Assembly (NCBI RefSeq): GCF_002967075.1
Contig: NZ_PUGE01000001.1
Span: 372,001-436,000 of the forward strand
DNA from: Corynebacterium sp. J010B-136
GTDB lineage: Bacteria > Actinomycetota > Actinomycetes > Mycobacteriales > Mycobacteriaceae
DNA length: 64,000 nucleotides
Direction of reading: 5' to 3'
Positions within the stretch are counted from its first letter, which is position 1. Every line of letters begins with the position of its first letter. This document shows, piece after piece, positions 1 to 7,576 of the stretch. Below the pieces are notes generated by a model. It saw only the letters and a program-made list of their open reading frames with translations, was not told the origin of the DNA and ran no database searches. A program made the translations under genes and the position numbers.

Positions 1-644
1 AACTCTTGGACTTCGTTGGTTTGGCTGACCGGGGCGGCAACTACCCGGAGCAGCTTTCAGGTGGTCAGAAGCAGCGCGTGGGTATCGCGCGTGCGTTGGC
101 TACCAACCCGACGCTATTGCTTGCCGATGAAGCCACCTCCGCCCTTGACCCCTCCACCACCAAGGAAGTGCTCGAGCTTCTGCGTGAGGTCAATAAGGAA
201 TTCGGCATCACCATCGTAGTGATTACTCACGAGATGGAAGTTGTTCGTTCTATCGCTGACAAGGTTGCGGTGATGGAAAACGGTGTCGTCGTGGAACAGG
301 GCTCTATCTACGAGGTCTTCTCCAACCCGCAGACTTCCGTGGCGCAAAGCTTCGTGGCTACCTCGCTGCGTAACACTCCTGACCAGGTCGAAGCCGATGA
401 CTTGCTGGCTTATGATGGCCGCCTGTTCACCATCGAGCTGGCTGAGGACTCCGGCTTCTTTGGCGCGGCTGCCGATGCCCGCAACGCCGGCGTTAATATC
501 TCCATCGTCCACGGTGGTGTGACCACGCTGCAAAAGCATTCCTTTGGCAAGATGACCGTTCGTCTTAACGGTCCACAGGCTGCAATCCAGAACTTCTACA
601 ACACCTTGAACGCCACGACCGATATTCAGGAGATCACCCGATGA
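1..644 (+). CDS. metN: Methionine ABC transporter ATP-binding protein MetN (3' part)
   Basis: The reading frame is open from the window edge, so the 5' end is missing. Visible parts are the ABC signature LSGGQ, a Walker B region (LLLADEATSALD), the switch His in VVITHE, and a C-terminal extension of about 100 residues typical of the NIL substrate-sensing domain of MetN. The protein powers uptake of methionine across the cytoplasmic membrane together with MetI and a binding lipoprotein MetQ, which should lie upstream outside the window. The stop overlaps the metI start (ATGA), so the two are translationally coupled. The family call rests on the NIL domain and the partner permease. Confidence 0.9.
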   Translation, partial: LLDFVGLADRGGNYPEQLSGGQKQRVGIARALATNPTLLLADEATSALDPSTTKEVLELLREVNKEFGITIVVITHEMEVVRSIADKVAVMENGVVVEQGSIYEVFSNPQTSVAQSFVATSLRNTPDQVEADDLLAYDGRLFTIELAEDSGFFGAAADARNAGVNISIVHGGVTTLQKHSFGKMTVRLNGPQAAIQNFYNTLNATTDIQEITR

Positions 645-1321
645 ACATCAACTATCTGGCAGAAGCCGACTGGGATCGCCTGGGCAGCACGCTAACCACC
701 GCTATCCAAGACACCCTTATCATGGTCATTGTCACCATGCTGGTGGCGGGCATTTTGGGGTTGTTCATTGGTATCTTGCTCTACACCACGCGCCCATCGG
801 GCATCTTGAAAAACCGCGTGGTTTACACCGTGTTGAACGTACTGGTGAACTTTGTTCGCCCGATTCCGTTCATTATCTTGCTGGCCTTTGTCCAGCCCGT
901 CACCTTGGCTGTGATGGGCACGTCGATTGGCCGTAACCCCGCAACATTCGTCATGGCTATCGCCGCGACCTTTGCGGTTGCTCGTATCGTCGAGCAAAAC
1001 CTAGTTGCCATCGACCCTGGCGTGATTGAAGCTGCCCGCGCCATGGGCGCAGGTCCGTGGCGCATCATCACCACCGTCATCATCCCCGAAGCACTTGGCC
1101 CACTGGTTTTGGGCTACACCTTCCTGTTCATCGGTGTGGTCGATATGTCCGCGATGGCCGGCTACGTCGGCGGCGGCGGCCTGGGTGACTTCGCAATTGT
1201 CTACGGCTACCGTGCCTTCGAGTGGGAAGTCACCCTGGTGGCAACCCTTATCATCATCGTCCTGGTTCAGGCAGCGCAGTTCTTCGGCAACTGGCTGTCC
1301 GCCAAGATCATGCGTCGTTAA
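641..1321 (+). CDS. metI: Methionine ABC transporter permease MetI
   Basis: A 226-residue inner-membrane permease with about five membrane segments and the EAA loop (EAARAMGAGPWRIITTVIIPEALGP in two parts), which contacts MetN. Its length is normal for MetI/MetP. The ATG overlaps the metN stop by four bases. It is the last gene of the met operon here: the next gene is on the opposite strand and a repeat-rich spacer with a small hairpin follows. Substrate specificity is inferred from the family and from MetN; D-methionine or methionine sulfoxide are also possible. Confidence 0.9.
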   Translation: MNINYLAEADWDRLGSTLTTAIQDTLIMVIVTMLVAGILGLFIGILLYTTRPSGILKNRVVYTVLNVLVNFVRPIPFIILLAFVQPVTLAVMGTSIGRNPATFVMAIAATFAVARIVEQNLVAIDPGVIEAARAMGAGPWRIITTVIIPEALGPLVLGYTFLFIGVVDMSAMAGYVGGGGLGDFAIVYGYRAFEWEVTLVATLIIIVLVQAAQFFGNWLSAKIMRR

Positions 1322-1357
1322 AACGCTAACGCGTTTAACGACGGAAAAGACGAGAAA

Positions 1358-1418
1358 CGCTTTAACGTGGCTGCGCGGCTTAACGTAGCTGAGCCGCTTT
1401 AACGTGGCTGCGCGGCTT
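1358..1418. repeat. Two identical 24-bp direct repeats in the metI / Suc-Fer spacer
   Basis: The same 24 bases occur at 1358-1381 and 1395-1418 (core TTTAACGTGGCTGCGCGGCT), with a degenerate partial copy between them. The second copy covers the stop codon of the minus-strand gene. AGCCGC at 1392-1397 can pair with GCGGCT at 1412-1417, followed by TTTT, so the right copy may form the metI terminator. A short hairpin AAACGC-TAAC-GCGTTT (1321-1336) directly follows metI. Confidence 0.7.
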
Positions 1419-2298
1419 TTAAAAGCGCAGCTACCCAGGCTGAGGAAGTCTTTGGTTTGTCTCCACAGGAGGAGATAACACCGGAGACTTCCTTTTTCTT
1501 TAGCTCCACGCGCCAGCTGCGACCATCTACGTGGGTTACTTCCACGGGCTGGTGGTATTTGCCTTTCGGGTCCTCGTCGATCACGCTGAGGTCGCCGTAG
1601 TGGAGGGGCTCGGAGGCATCGATAAGCTGCTGCGCCACCGCTAGCTCTGCGACCTGTCCCCTGCCAGACAACAAGCCATTGCCGCGGTTGCCGGGGAAGA
1701 AATACTCTTTGTTGAGCGCAGCATTCACTAGCTGCTTGCCGGCCTCGGCGTTCAAGCGGCCGAAAGAATAGGCCCAGGGCATCAGCAAACTTACGGCCGC
1801 AAAGCGATGGCCTTTCATGTGCGAAGCTTCCCACACGAGGTCTTCACCAAAATGCTCACTGAGCTCGGCGGCCAGCGGGCGACCTTTGACCGCACAGCAG
1901 ACATCGCGCTTGCCGTGGGTACAGACTAAAAGCACAGGCTTATCGATGACCTCGGCGCCATTTTTACCCGGCCCCGACAAATCCAGAGTAAGGATTTCTT
2001 CTGGGCCTTCCAGCAGTACTAATTCCATGATTTCTTGCTCAGCCCAAACTAAATAGCAGCGGTGCAGCTGGCCGACATCGCGACCGGCGCGGCCAGGACG
2101 GCGAATAAGCTGCAGGCCAGCACCCTTTCCGGCTTCCTTAAGCTTTCTTTTCAGCTGCGATGTGAGCTCTTTAGAAAAGGTCTTGCCGTCTAGCACGTCA
2201 CGGGACCACCCACCAGGCCACTCAAATAGCACATAGGCGCGGCCTTGCTTCGCGCTTCCTGCAAGCGGCTCGCCTTGAACATCAGAACAGACAGTCAT
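1399..2298 (-). CDS. Sucrase/ferredoxin-like family protein
   Basis: A 299-residue cytosolic protein. The middle and C-terminal half match the sucrase/ferredoxin-like family, a thioredoxin-like [2Fe-2S] fold. The segment LVCTHGKRDVCCAVKG carries the clustered cysteines expected to bind the cluster, followed by the conserved SHMKGHRFAAV. ATG start. It is a single gene, converging on metI. The physiological role of these actinobacterial proteins is not established; electron transfer is an inference from the fold. Confidence 0.8.
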   Translation of the reverse strand: MTVCSDVQGEPLAGSAKQGRAYVLFEWPGGWSRDVLDGKTFSKELTSQLKRKLKEAGKGAGLQLIRRPGRAGRDVGQLHRCYLVWAEQEIMELVLLEGPEEILTLDLSGPGKNGAEVIDKPVLLVCTHGKRDVCCAVKGRPLAAELSEHFGEDLVWEASHMKGHRFAAVSLLMPWAYSFGRLNAEAGKQLVNAALNKEYFFPGNRGNGLLSGRGQVAELAVAQQLIDASEPLHYGDLSVIDEDPKGKYHQPVEVTHVDGRSWRVELKKKEVSGVISSCGDKPKTSSAWVAALLKAAQPR

Positions 2299-2389
2299 AT
2301 TTTCACTCTACCTAGGTGGTCAAAAGCATTAAGAAAATTTGGTACTAGAAAGTTCGCAATCCTTTGCATTTCCGATTATTGTATTTCAC

Positions 2390-2950
2390 ATGAATAAATC
2401 CCTCCGCGCGGTGCCAGCGTTGCTGCTTACAACATCACTGACGCTTTGTGCATGCAGCGTGGAGGGCAAAGACCAAGTCACCATGGCGGCGTCTACCAAA
2501 TCGGGAATCTCTCCGCTGGGCGATACTAATGTCGCGATGAAAACCTCGCGTCCCAATAAACCTGCCCAGCTGCTAGTTACTGATGTCCGCCTTGGAATTC
2601 ACGACAGCTTTGAGCGCGTGGTCTTGGACCTAGACGGCAATGGCGATCCGGGCTGGTTTATTGATTACACGGATAAGCCCATGCAGCAAGGCTCTGGCGC
2701 ACTCGTGCAACACGATGGGCGTATCACGCTTAACGTCAATATCGATGGCACCGTCTACCCGCATGAACTCAACATGGAAGACCCTGAGCTTCATACCGTT
2801 TCTAGCCAGGGCGGTTTCATCTCCCAGGTCATCAGCACCGGCACCTATGAGGGGCGCTCGCAGTTTTTCATCTGCCTGGATGAAGCCCGCCCCTATTCAG
2901 TACAGGTTTTAGAAGACCCCAAGCGCATCGTCATCGATATCCTGCGTTAG
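2390..2950 (+). CDS. Putative lipoprotein with AMIN-like domain
   Basis: An ATG at 2390 gives 186 residues beginning with a signal peptide and a lipobox (LTLCAC, Cys about residue 20), so export and lipid anchoring are likely. A longer frame upstream would bury the signal peptide and is less likely. The mature part (DVRLGIHDSFERVVLDLDG..., ending YSVQVLEDPKRIVIDILR) has the beta-rich pattern of the AMIN-like domain found in actinobacterial secreted proteins, thought to bind cell-wall components. Its 3' end lies 8 bp from the convergent imuB end. The specific function is unknown. Confidence 0.75.
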   Translation: MNKSLRAVPALLLTTSLTLCACSVEGKDQVTMAASTKSGISPLGDTNVAMKTSRPNKPAQLLVTDVRLGIHDSFERVVLDLDGNGDPGWFIDYTDKPMQQGSGALVQHDGRITLNVNIDGTVYPHELNMEDPELHTVSSQGGFISQVISTGTYEGRSQFFICLDEARPYSVQVLEDPKRIVIDILR

Positions 2951-2958
2951 CTATAGGT

Positions 2959-4593
2959 TTAGCTGTAGGTAGCTTCCACTCGCCACTGCCCCGCGACCCA
3001 CTGCAATAACCACGCCCTTTCATAGGGCTCATTTTCGGCCTTGCCCACCAGTTGCAACCGCGCCACCCGCCGTGGGTTTTCTGGATCCTCTGCGTTTTGC
3101 GGCTGCCACCAGAAGGTATCGACAGGCCACGGACCTGCCCAGCCCACCACCTTGTAGCGATGCTTGCCCCAGCCGATGGCATAAGGCACCGAGGACAGCA
3201 CCGCTTCGGCGGTGACGACGACGTCTTTCGCGGTGGCATCGATAAGCCGAATGCGTGACGCAGGGTGCTGGGGCCCTCCGCCACGACGCGCGGGCAAGGG
3301 CCCCGGAATCTGCCCGGGCCACAGTTTGTCGCTCTTCTGTGGGGTTTCATCGCCATAGGGCACAAAATCCACCCGCTCTGCCACTCCCCGGCCACCGGCT
3401 GCCCAGGGCTGCAAGACTTTATCCGTGCCCAGCGTCGACTGCACGCGAGAGATAGCCCTTTTAACATGCTCATCGGAGCTACCGCTGCCCCACAGCTGGC
3501 CGATGAAATCCGGCGCGCTGGTTTCCAGCGGTTCCAGCGACAGCTCGATAATGCCCGCGCCCTCTGACTCGGCATCGTCTGCGGGATGTCCGTCTGCCGC
3601 TCGCGTGGCGGTGAGCCAACCGTCGAGCTGCCAGCGCACGCGGTCTGCCGTGGCGTCCTCGCTTAATGCTTCGCGCGTGCGCCAAATACGCTCGAGCGCC
3701 TGCCCACGATTAAACTCCGCACGGATTTTCAGCCGTAGGCACACCACGCCTGCAGCAGCTAGCTTTTCATGTAATTTCGCCGCCAACTGGCGCGCTGCAA
3801 AGGCCGCCGAGTCCACGCGCGCAATCGGATCCGCAGGAATCACCGCGACCGACAAGTCACTGCGCGCTTCTTCCGGCGCAACTTTCCGATCCGCCCGCGC
3901 CGTCACAATGTCATGCACCCGCGCACCCGGTGGCCCGAAACGGTTGACCATCTGACGCAAAGGCAGGCTTGCCACATCGCCTAATCGCCGCAGGCCCAGC
4001 TGCTGAAATTGCTGTACTAACTCATGCGGAATCCCCAAGGCGGTTTCGGCGGAGAGGACGGAGACGGGTTGCATCGATAAGTAATCTTTAGACGCCCCAC
4101 GAGCTACCACCTGTCCTGTCTCCTGATCGCGCGCGGCAATGATCGCCGTAGCAATCTCGTCAGCGACACCCACCGTGGTGTCCACGCCCTGGCGCGCGAC
4201 GGAGTCAATGAGCATCTCCATGGCCTTTTCACCGTGGAACCGCTCTGCCGCGCCGGCATCGACGATAACCAGCCCCGGGCGCAGCACCTCCACCGACGAA
4301 GCCACATCGTCCAAAGAGCTCGCGATGACCGCAAAGAGCGCGCCATCACGATCCTCATTGGATTCCACCACCGTGGCCTCACTGCAAATGGCTTGCGCCT
4401 GCCGCAACCGCATCCCGCGCTTGACCCCGGCCGCCCGCGCCGCGCGGTTGCACACCTCCACGTGGTGATGCCGCACCACGATAATGGGACCGGTCAGCGA
4501 GGAATATTCAATCTGCGCTGCCTGAATGGGCCAGTCTGGAAACCACAGCGCCGCTATCCGTGATGCTGCAATACGAGGCTGTCCATCACTCAT
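2959..4593 (-). CDS. imuB: ImuB-like Y-family DNA polymerase homologue
   Basis: A 544-residue Y-family polymerase homologue (palm/fingers to about residue 240, little finger about 250-370, then an ImuB-type C-terminal extension including GPWPVDTFWWQP). The two catalytic acidic motifs of active Y-family enzymes are not seen: the first strand reads ALWFPDWPIQAA and the second reads IVDAGAAERF. It should therefore act as the beta-clamp-binding adaptor of the DnaE2 mutasome, as in mycobacteria. The start overlaps the imuA' stop (ATGA), so the pair is coupled. No dnaE2 lies in the window; in C. glutamicum, as I recall, it is near metQNI, just beyond the left edge. Confidence 0.85.
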   Translation of the reverse strand: MSDGQPRIAASRIAALWFPDWPIQAAQIEYSSLTGPIIVVRHHHVEVCNRAARAAGVKRGMRLRQAQAICSEATVVESNEDRDGALFAVIASSLDDVASSVEVLRPGLVIVDAGAAERFHGEKAMEMLIDSVARQGVDTTVGVADEIATAIIAARDQETGQVVARGASKDYLSMQPVSVLSAETALGIPHELVQQFQQLGLRRLGDVASLPLRQMVNRFGPPGARVHDIVTARADRKVAPEEARSDLSVAVIPADPIARVDSAAFAARQLAAKLHEKLAAAGVVCLRLKIRAEFNRGQALERIWRTREALSEDATADRVRWQLDGWLTATRAADGHPADDAESEGAGIIELSLEPLETSAPDFIGQLWGSGSSDEHVKRAISRVQSTLGTDKVLQPWAAGGRGVAERVDFVPYGDETPQKSDKLWPGQIPGPLPARRGGGPQHPASRIRLIDATAKDVVVTAEAVLSSVPYAIGWGKHRYKVVGWAGPWPVDTFWWQPQNAEDPENPRRVARLQLVGKAENEPYERAWLLQWVAGQWRVEATYS

Positions 4594-5330
4594 ACTGCCC
4601 TCAGCTTCGGCCGTGGCCCATGTGGCTGGGGCTTATTTGCCCGCTGTCCGCAGAAAATTGTGGTGGACTTCGGGCGCATGCCTTTGGCTTCTGTCCGCAC
4701 CGCAATATCGACGCCCCGGATTCTGCCCGTGCCGCGGCCAATCCCGTGATAGCCCACCACACTCGCGTCCATGTGCAACGCGGTGCCCGGCAACCGTGCG
4801 TCGATAGTGACCAAAGCTGCTTGCCCGGCGCGCACCCTGGCCAAAATTGGCCGTGCCCGCGCAGGACTTAGTTCCACCGGCGCGCCGTGGTGAAAGACCA
4901 CGTCCATGCCTTCGACCAAGACTCCGGTAATGCTCCACGGATCAGCGCCGGGGTCCGGGATAGCTACCACCCGTGACAAATCCCCCTGTTCGACGACCTG
5001 TGCGAGCAATAACTCCGGCCACCCGACCACCGCAACATGCCCACCAGCGGCGGTAACATGCGAAATAATCTCGACCGCCAACGCCGGCGAATTAGACAAA
5101 GACATCACTTGCCGCCGCGGAATGCCGCCTCCCGGCAGCACGGAAGAAAGCTCCGAAGGCACGCCAATAACGTCTTCATCTGCGACTTCTTCAACTTCCG
5201 GAGCCTGCTCAGATCCAAGTGCTGCCATACGCGAGCGCAGCGCAGCAACACGCTCACTGCGACTAAGGCCTTCCAGGTCAACGGCAGCAGATCCTTCAAC
5301 ACTACCGTGACGAACACTTGTTTGATTCAC
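4590..5330 (-). CDS. imuA': ImuA'-like RecA-fold mutasome protein
   Basis: A RecA/ImuA-like fold protein (246 residues from GTG 5330; a TTG at 5366 in the same frame would add 12). The pattern LSSVLPGGGIPRRQVMSLSNSPALAVEIISHVTAAGGHVAVVGWPELL resembles the ATPase core, but a canonical Walker A is not present, as in mycobacterial ImuA'. The C-terminus is basic. No Shine-Dalgarno sequence precedes either start. CATACT ends six bases before the GTG, fitting a leaderless mRNA. It heads the imuA'-imuB operon and is expected to be DNA-damage induced. Confidence 0.75.
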   Translation of the reverse strand: MNQTSVRHGSVEGSAAVDLEGLSRSERVAALRSRMAALGSEQAPEVEEVADEDVIGVPSELSSVLPGGGIPRRQVMSLSNSPALAVEIISHVTAAGGHVAVVGWPELLLAQVVEQGDLSRVVAIPDPGADPWSITGVLVEGMDVVFHHGAPVELSPARARPILARVRAGQAALVTIDARLPGTALHMDASVVGYHGIGRGTGRIRGVDIAVRTEAKGMRPKSTTIFCGQRANKPQPHGPRPKLRAV

Positions 5331-5370
5331 GGTATTAGTATGCAACCCGCAATGGACACATTGCAACTAT

Positions 5371-5402
5371 ATGTTCGAAAGCGCTGGTAGTTTTATCGAA
5401 CA
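5371..5402 (-). promoter_or_regulatory. Candidate LexA half-sites upstream of imuA'
   Basis: GTTCGA (5373-5378) and TCGAAC (5396-5401) are half-sites of the actinobacterial SOS box (TCGAAC-N4-GTTCGA, or the corynebacterial TCGAACA-N2-TGTTCGA). Neither is a full box: on the minus strand TCGAACA is followed by a poor second half. A LexA link is plausible because imuA'-imuB operons are SOS genes, but the sequence support is weak. Confidence 0.3.
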
Positions 5403-5484
5403 CTTTTTGCGGCATCGAAAAGTAGCCTAAAACTACACAAAACTAGCCTATAGCCAGCTGGGCTTTGCACAATAAGTGCAGATC

Positions 5485-5515
5485 AAGGGGCTTTTTATGG
5501 ATAAAAAGCCCCCTT
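5485..5515 (-). terminator. Hairpin downstream of esrR
   Basis: GGGGCTTTTTAT (5487-5498) and ATAAAAAGCCCC (5501-5512) form a perfect 12-bp stem with a two-base loop, just past the esrR stop. The T-run lies within the stem and either strand can fold it, so it probably ends esrR transcription and may also block antisense read-through. A second small inverted repeat, TGCAC-AATAA-GTGCA, lies at about 5466-5480. Confidence 0.6.
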
Positions 5516-5526
5516 CAAGCTTAGGG

Positions 5527-6219
5527 TTAATCCAAATCCCTATCCGCTGCCCAGCGCGTGAGCTGATAGCGATTCGACTGTTGTGTTTTGCGCAAGATGT
5601 TCGAGGCGTGCGTTTCCACCGTCTTAATGGAAATAAACAGCTCTTGACCAATTTCACGGTAGGTATAGCCGCGCGCCAAAAGCCGCAGCACTTCTAGCTC
5701 GCGGCGCGTGAGCGCATCGACGACCGGGTCGGAAATTGGCTCCGGTTCAGAGTCCGGGCCACCCGCCGGGTCGGGTGCCGGCTCACCGGAGGCAAAAGCA
5801 TCGAGGACAAAACCTGCCAGCCGTGGAGAGAAATACGCATCGCCGCTATGGACACGTTCAATGGCCTCAGCAAGTTCTGCACCACCAATATTCTTGGTGA
5901 CATATCCACGCGCTCCAGCCCGGATCAACGCAATCACGTCTTCTGCCGCATCAGAGACTGATAGCGCAAGAAACTTCGGACCATCCTCGCCTGGCTGCGC
6001 TTTGGTGATATTGCTCAGCACCGCCAGTCCCCCACCATCTGGCATGTGAACGTCCAAAAGCACAACATCTGGGTTAGTTTCTGTAATTCCACTGGTTGCT
6101 TCAGCGACCGTCCCGGCATCTCCAACGATGGAAATACCCTCAGCATTTCCTAGTTCAGCACGCACCCCAGCACGGAATACGGAATGGTCATCAACCAGAA
6201 AGACATTCACCATGTTCAC
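5527..6219 (-). CDS. esrR: Response regulator EsrR (LuxR/NarL type)
   Basis: A 230-residue response regulator. The receiver domain (about 4-125) has the acidic pair VDDH at 9-12 and phospho-acceptor Asp56 in LLDVHMP. A LuxR-type HTH follows (about 165-225: LTRRELEVLRLLARGYTYREIGQELFISIKTVETHASNI, in two stretches). A GTG at 6219 is used; an ATG two codons inside is also possible, and no clear Shine-Dalgarno sequence is seen. It lies 53 bp behind esrS. The assignment to the C. glutamicum EsrISR envelope-stress system rests on the PspC-containing kinase, the divergent PspC inhibitor and the guaA neighbourhood. Confidence 0.85.
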   Translation of the reverse strand: MNMVNVFLVDDHSVFRAGVRAELGNAEGISIVGDAGTVAEATSGITETNPDVVLLDVHMPDGGGLAVLSNITKAQPGEDGPKFLALSVSDAAEDVIALIRAGARGYVTKNIGGAELAEAIERVHSGDAYFSPRLAGFVLDAFASGEPAPDPAGGPDSEPEPISDPVVDALTRRELEVLRLLARGYTYREIGQELFISIKTVETHASNILRKTQQSNRYQLTRWAADRDLD

Positions 6220-6272
6220 AAGGTTACACGGCAGCTAAACGACGCTCCCTCGAAGCATAAAAATAAAAACCT

Positions 6273-7463
6273 TTAACTCGCGATGGTGAGCGTAACCTCG
6301 GTGCCCTCACCGGGTGTGGACTTAATCTTCGCCGTGCCGCCGATGCGGTTCATGCGTTCGACGATGGAATCGCGGATACCGTGGCGGTCTTCGGGGACAG
6401 ACTCCGAATCAAAGCCTGCACCGCGGTCGCGAACGAAAATAGACAGCTCGCCGGCGAGGTGCTCGGCGTAGACATCAACCGAGTCAACACCGGCATGCTT
6501 TCCAGCGTTGACCATGGCTTCGCGCGCGGCCATCACCGTAAGCTTGGTGTCTTCCGCCAGCGGGATGTCTTCGCCGACGGTCACCGGACGAATTGCAATA
6601 CCAAAGAGGTCCTCAACCTCACCGCAGGCAGTATCTAATGCCGCAAAGACAGATTGCGAGGTCTTTTCTTCCGAATCGAAAAGCCAGCCGCGCAGCTCAC
6701 GCTCTTGTCCGCGGGCGAGGCGTGCGACTTCCTGGGGGTCATCGGCACGCTTTTGTATCAAGGCAAGGGTCTGCAGCACCGAGTCATGTAAACGCGAGGC
6801 AATCTCCGCGCGCTCATCGGATGCAGCTTTTGCTGCTTGCTGTTCACTGAGCTGATTCCACATGCGAATCCCCAGTGGCACCACCAGCGCACCGATACCA
6901 CCCAAGGTCAGCACAACAGCCAGCACGGCAGAGCCGAAAGAGTCATTTCCCTGCCAGCTTAAGACCATAAATAGTACGCCGGAAAAGACCAGCACCGCGC
7001 CAGAGACCACGCTAATAATGCCAGTGGTACCGCTGAGCCCACGGTCATAGGCGCGCCAGGCTAAGAAAGCACCAACGGCCACGATAATCAGCGGCAGTAG
7101 AGCAGCCAGGGATAATCCCGCGCCCAGGGTGGCAAAGAGAATTGGCCCCACAATGGCAAAGGCAATAATCAAACCGTTGACACCGCGCGGCAACTTCCCC
7201 GCGAAACGCTCGCTGAAGGCACCAGTAACAGGGTGAACATCGCCGGCTTTCACCAGCATCCACAACCCGGCGTAGACGAATAAGCCCACGCCAGAAGCCA
7301 AAGCCGCAACCGCGAAAACGACACGGACAAGAAGTACATCCACGTTCAGGTGTGCGGACACACCAGAAGCGACGCCCGCCACCACGCTGCCATCAGAGGC
7401 ACGTTTTAAGCGTGGATATGGTTCAGGGCGCTCAGCAGTTGCATAAGGCGCAGGAGTGGTCAT
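6273..7463 (-). CDS. esrS: Sensor histidine kinase EsrS with N-terminal PspC domain
   Basis: ATG at 7463 gives 396 residues. The order is an N-terminal PspC domain (about 18-75, RASDGSVVAGVASGVSAHLN), several membrane segments to about 200, a HisKA_3 helix with phospho-acceptor His226 (IASRLHDSVLQTL), and a HATPase domain (AAREAMVNAGKHAG; DRGAGF; TPGEGT). It senses envelope perturbation and phosphorylates EsrR. Further upstream codons in frame are unlikely to be translated. CACAAT (plus-strand 7470-7475) ends six bases before the ATG with no ribosome-binding site, suggesting a leaderless mRNA. It is divergent from esrI with a 113-bp gap. Confidence 0.88.
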   Translation of the reverse strand: MTTPAPYATAERPEPYPRLKRASDGSVVAGVASGVSAHLNVDVLLVRVVFAVAALASGVGLFVYAGLWMLVKAGDVHPVTGAFSERFAGKLPRGVNGLIIAFAIVGPILFATLGAGLSLAALLPLIIVAVGAFLAWRAYDRGLSGTTGIISVVSGAVLVFSGVLFMVLSWQGNDSFGSAVLAVVLTLGGIGALVVPLGIRMWNQLSEQQAAKAASDERAEIASRLHDSVLQTLALIQKRADDPQEVARLARGQERELRGWLFDSEEKTSQSVFAALDTACGEVEDLFGIAIRPVTVGEDIPLAEDTKLTVMAAREAMVNAGKHAGVDSVDVYAEHLAGELSIFVRDRGAGFDSESVPEDRHGIRDSIVERMNRIGGTAKIKSTPGEGTEVTLTIAS

Positions 7464-7576
7464 GGCTTTATTGTGGCACGGCCGATGCCCCCGAGGGTAT
7501 CGGGGAGAACCCTGAATCAAAAAGATCAGGGCAGTCCCCGATAGTAATTTTTTGCTGTGGATTTGATAATTAACTC
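7464..7576. promoter_or_regulatory. Divergent esrS / esrI promoter region with leaderless-type -10 boxes
   Basis: Plus strand: GATAAT 7565-7570, then six bases to the esrI ATG. Minus strand: CACAAT (complement of 7470-7475), then six bases to the esrS ATG. In both cases transcription would start on the start codon. EsrR probably binds here, but no clear symmetric operator could be picked by eye. Confidence 0.5.

Noticed and set aside
1001..1834. 277-residue minus-strand frame across metI and the Suc/Fer gene
   Set aside because: Runs antisense to metI and out of frame through the Suc/Fer gene; Arg-rich shadow composition.
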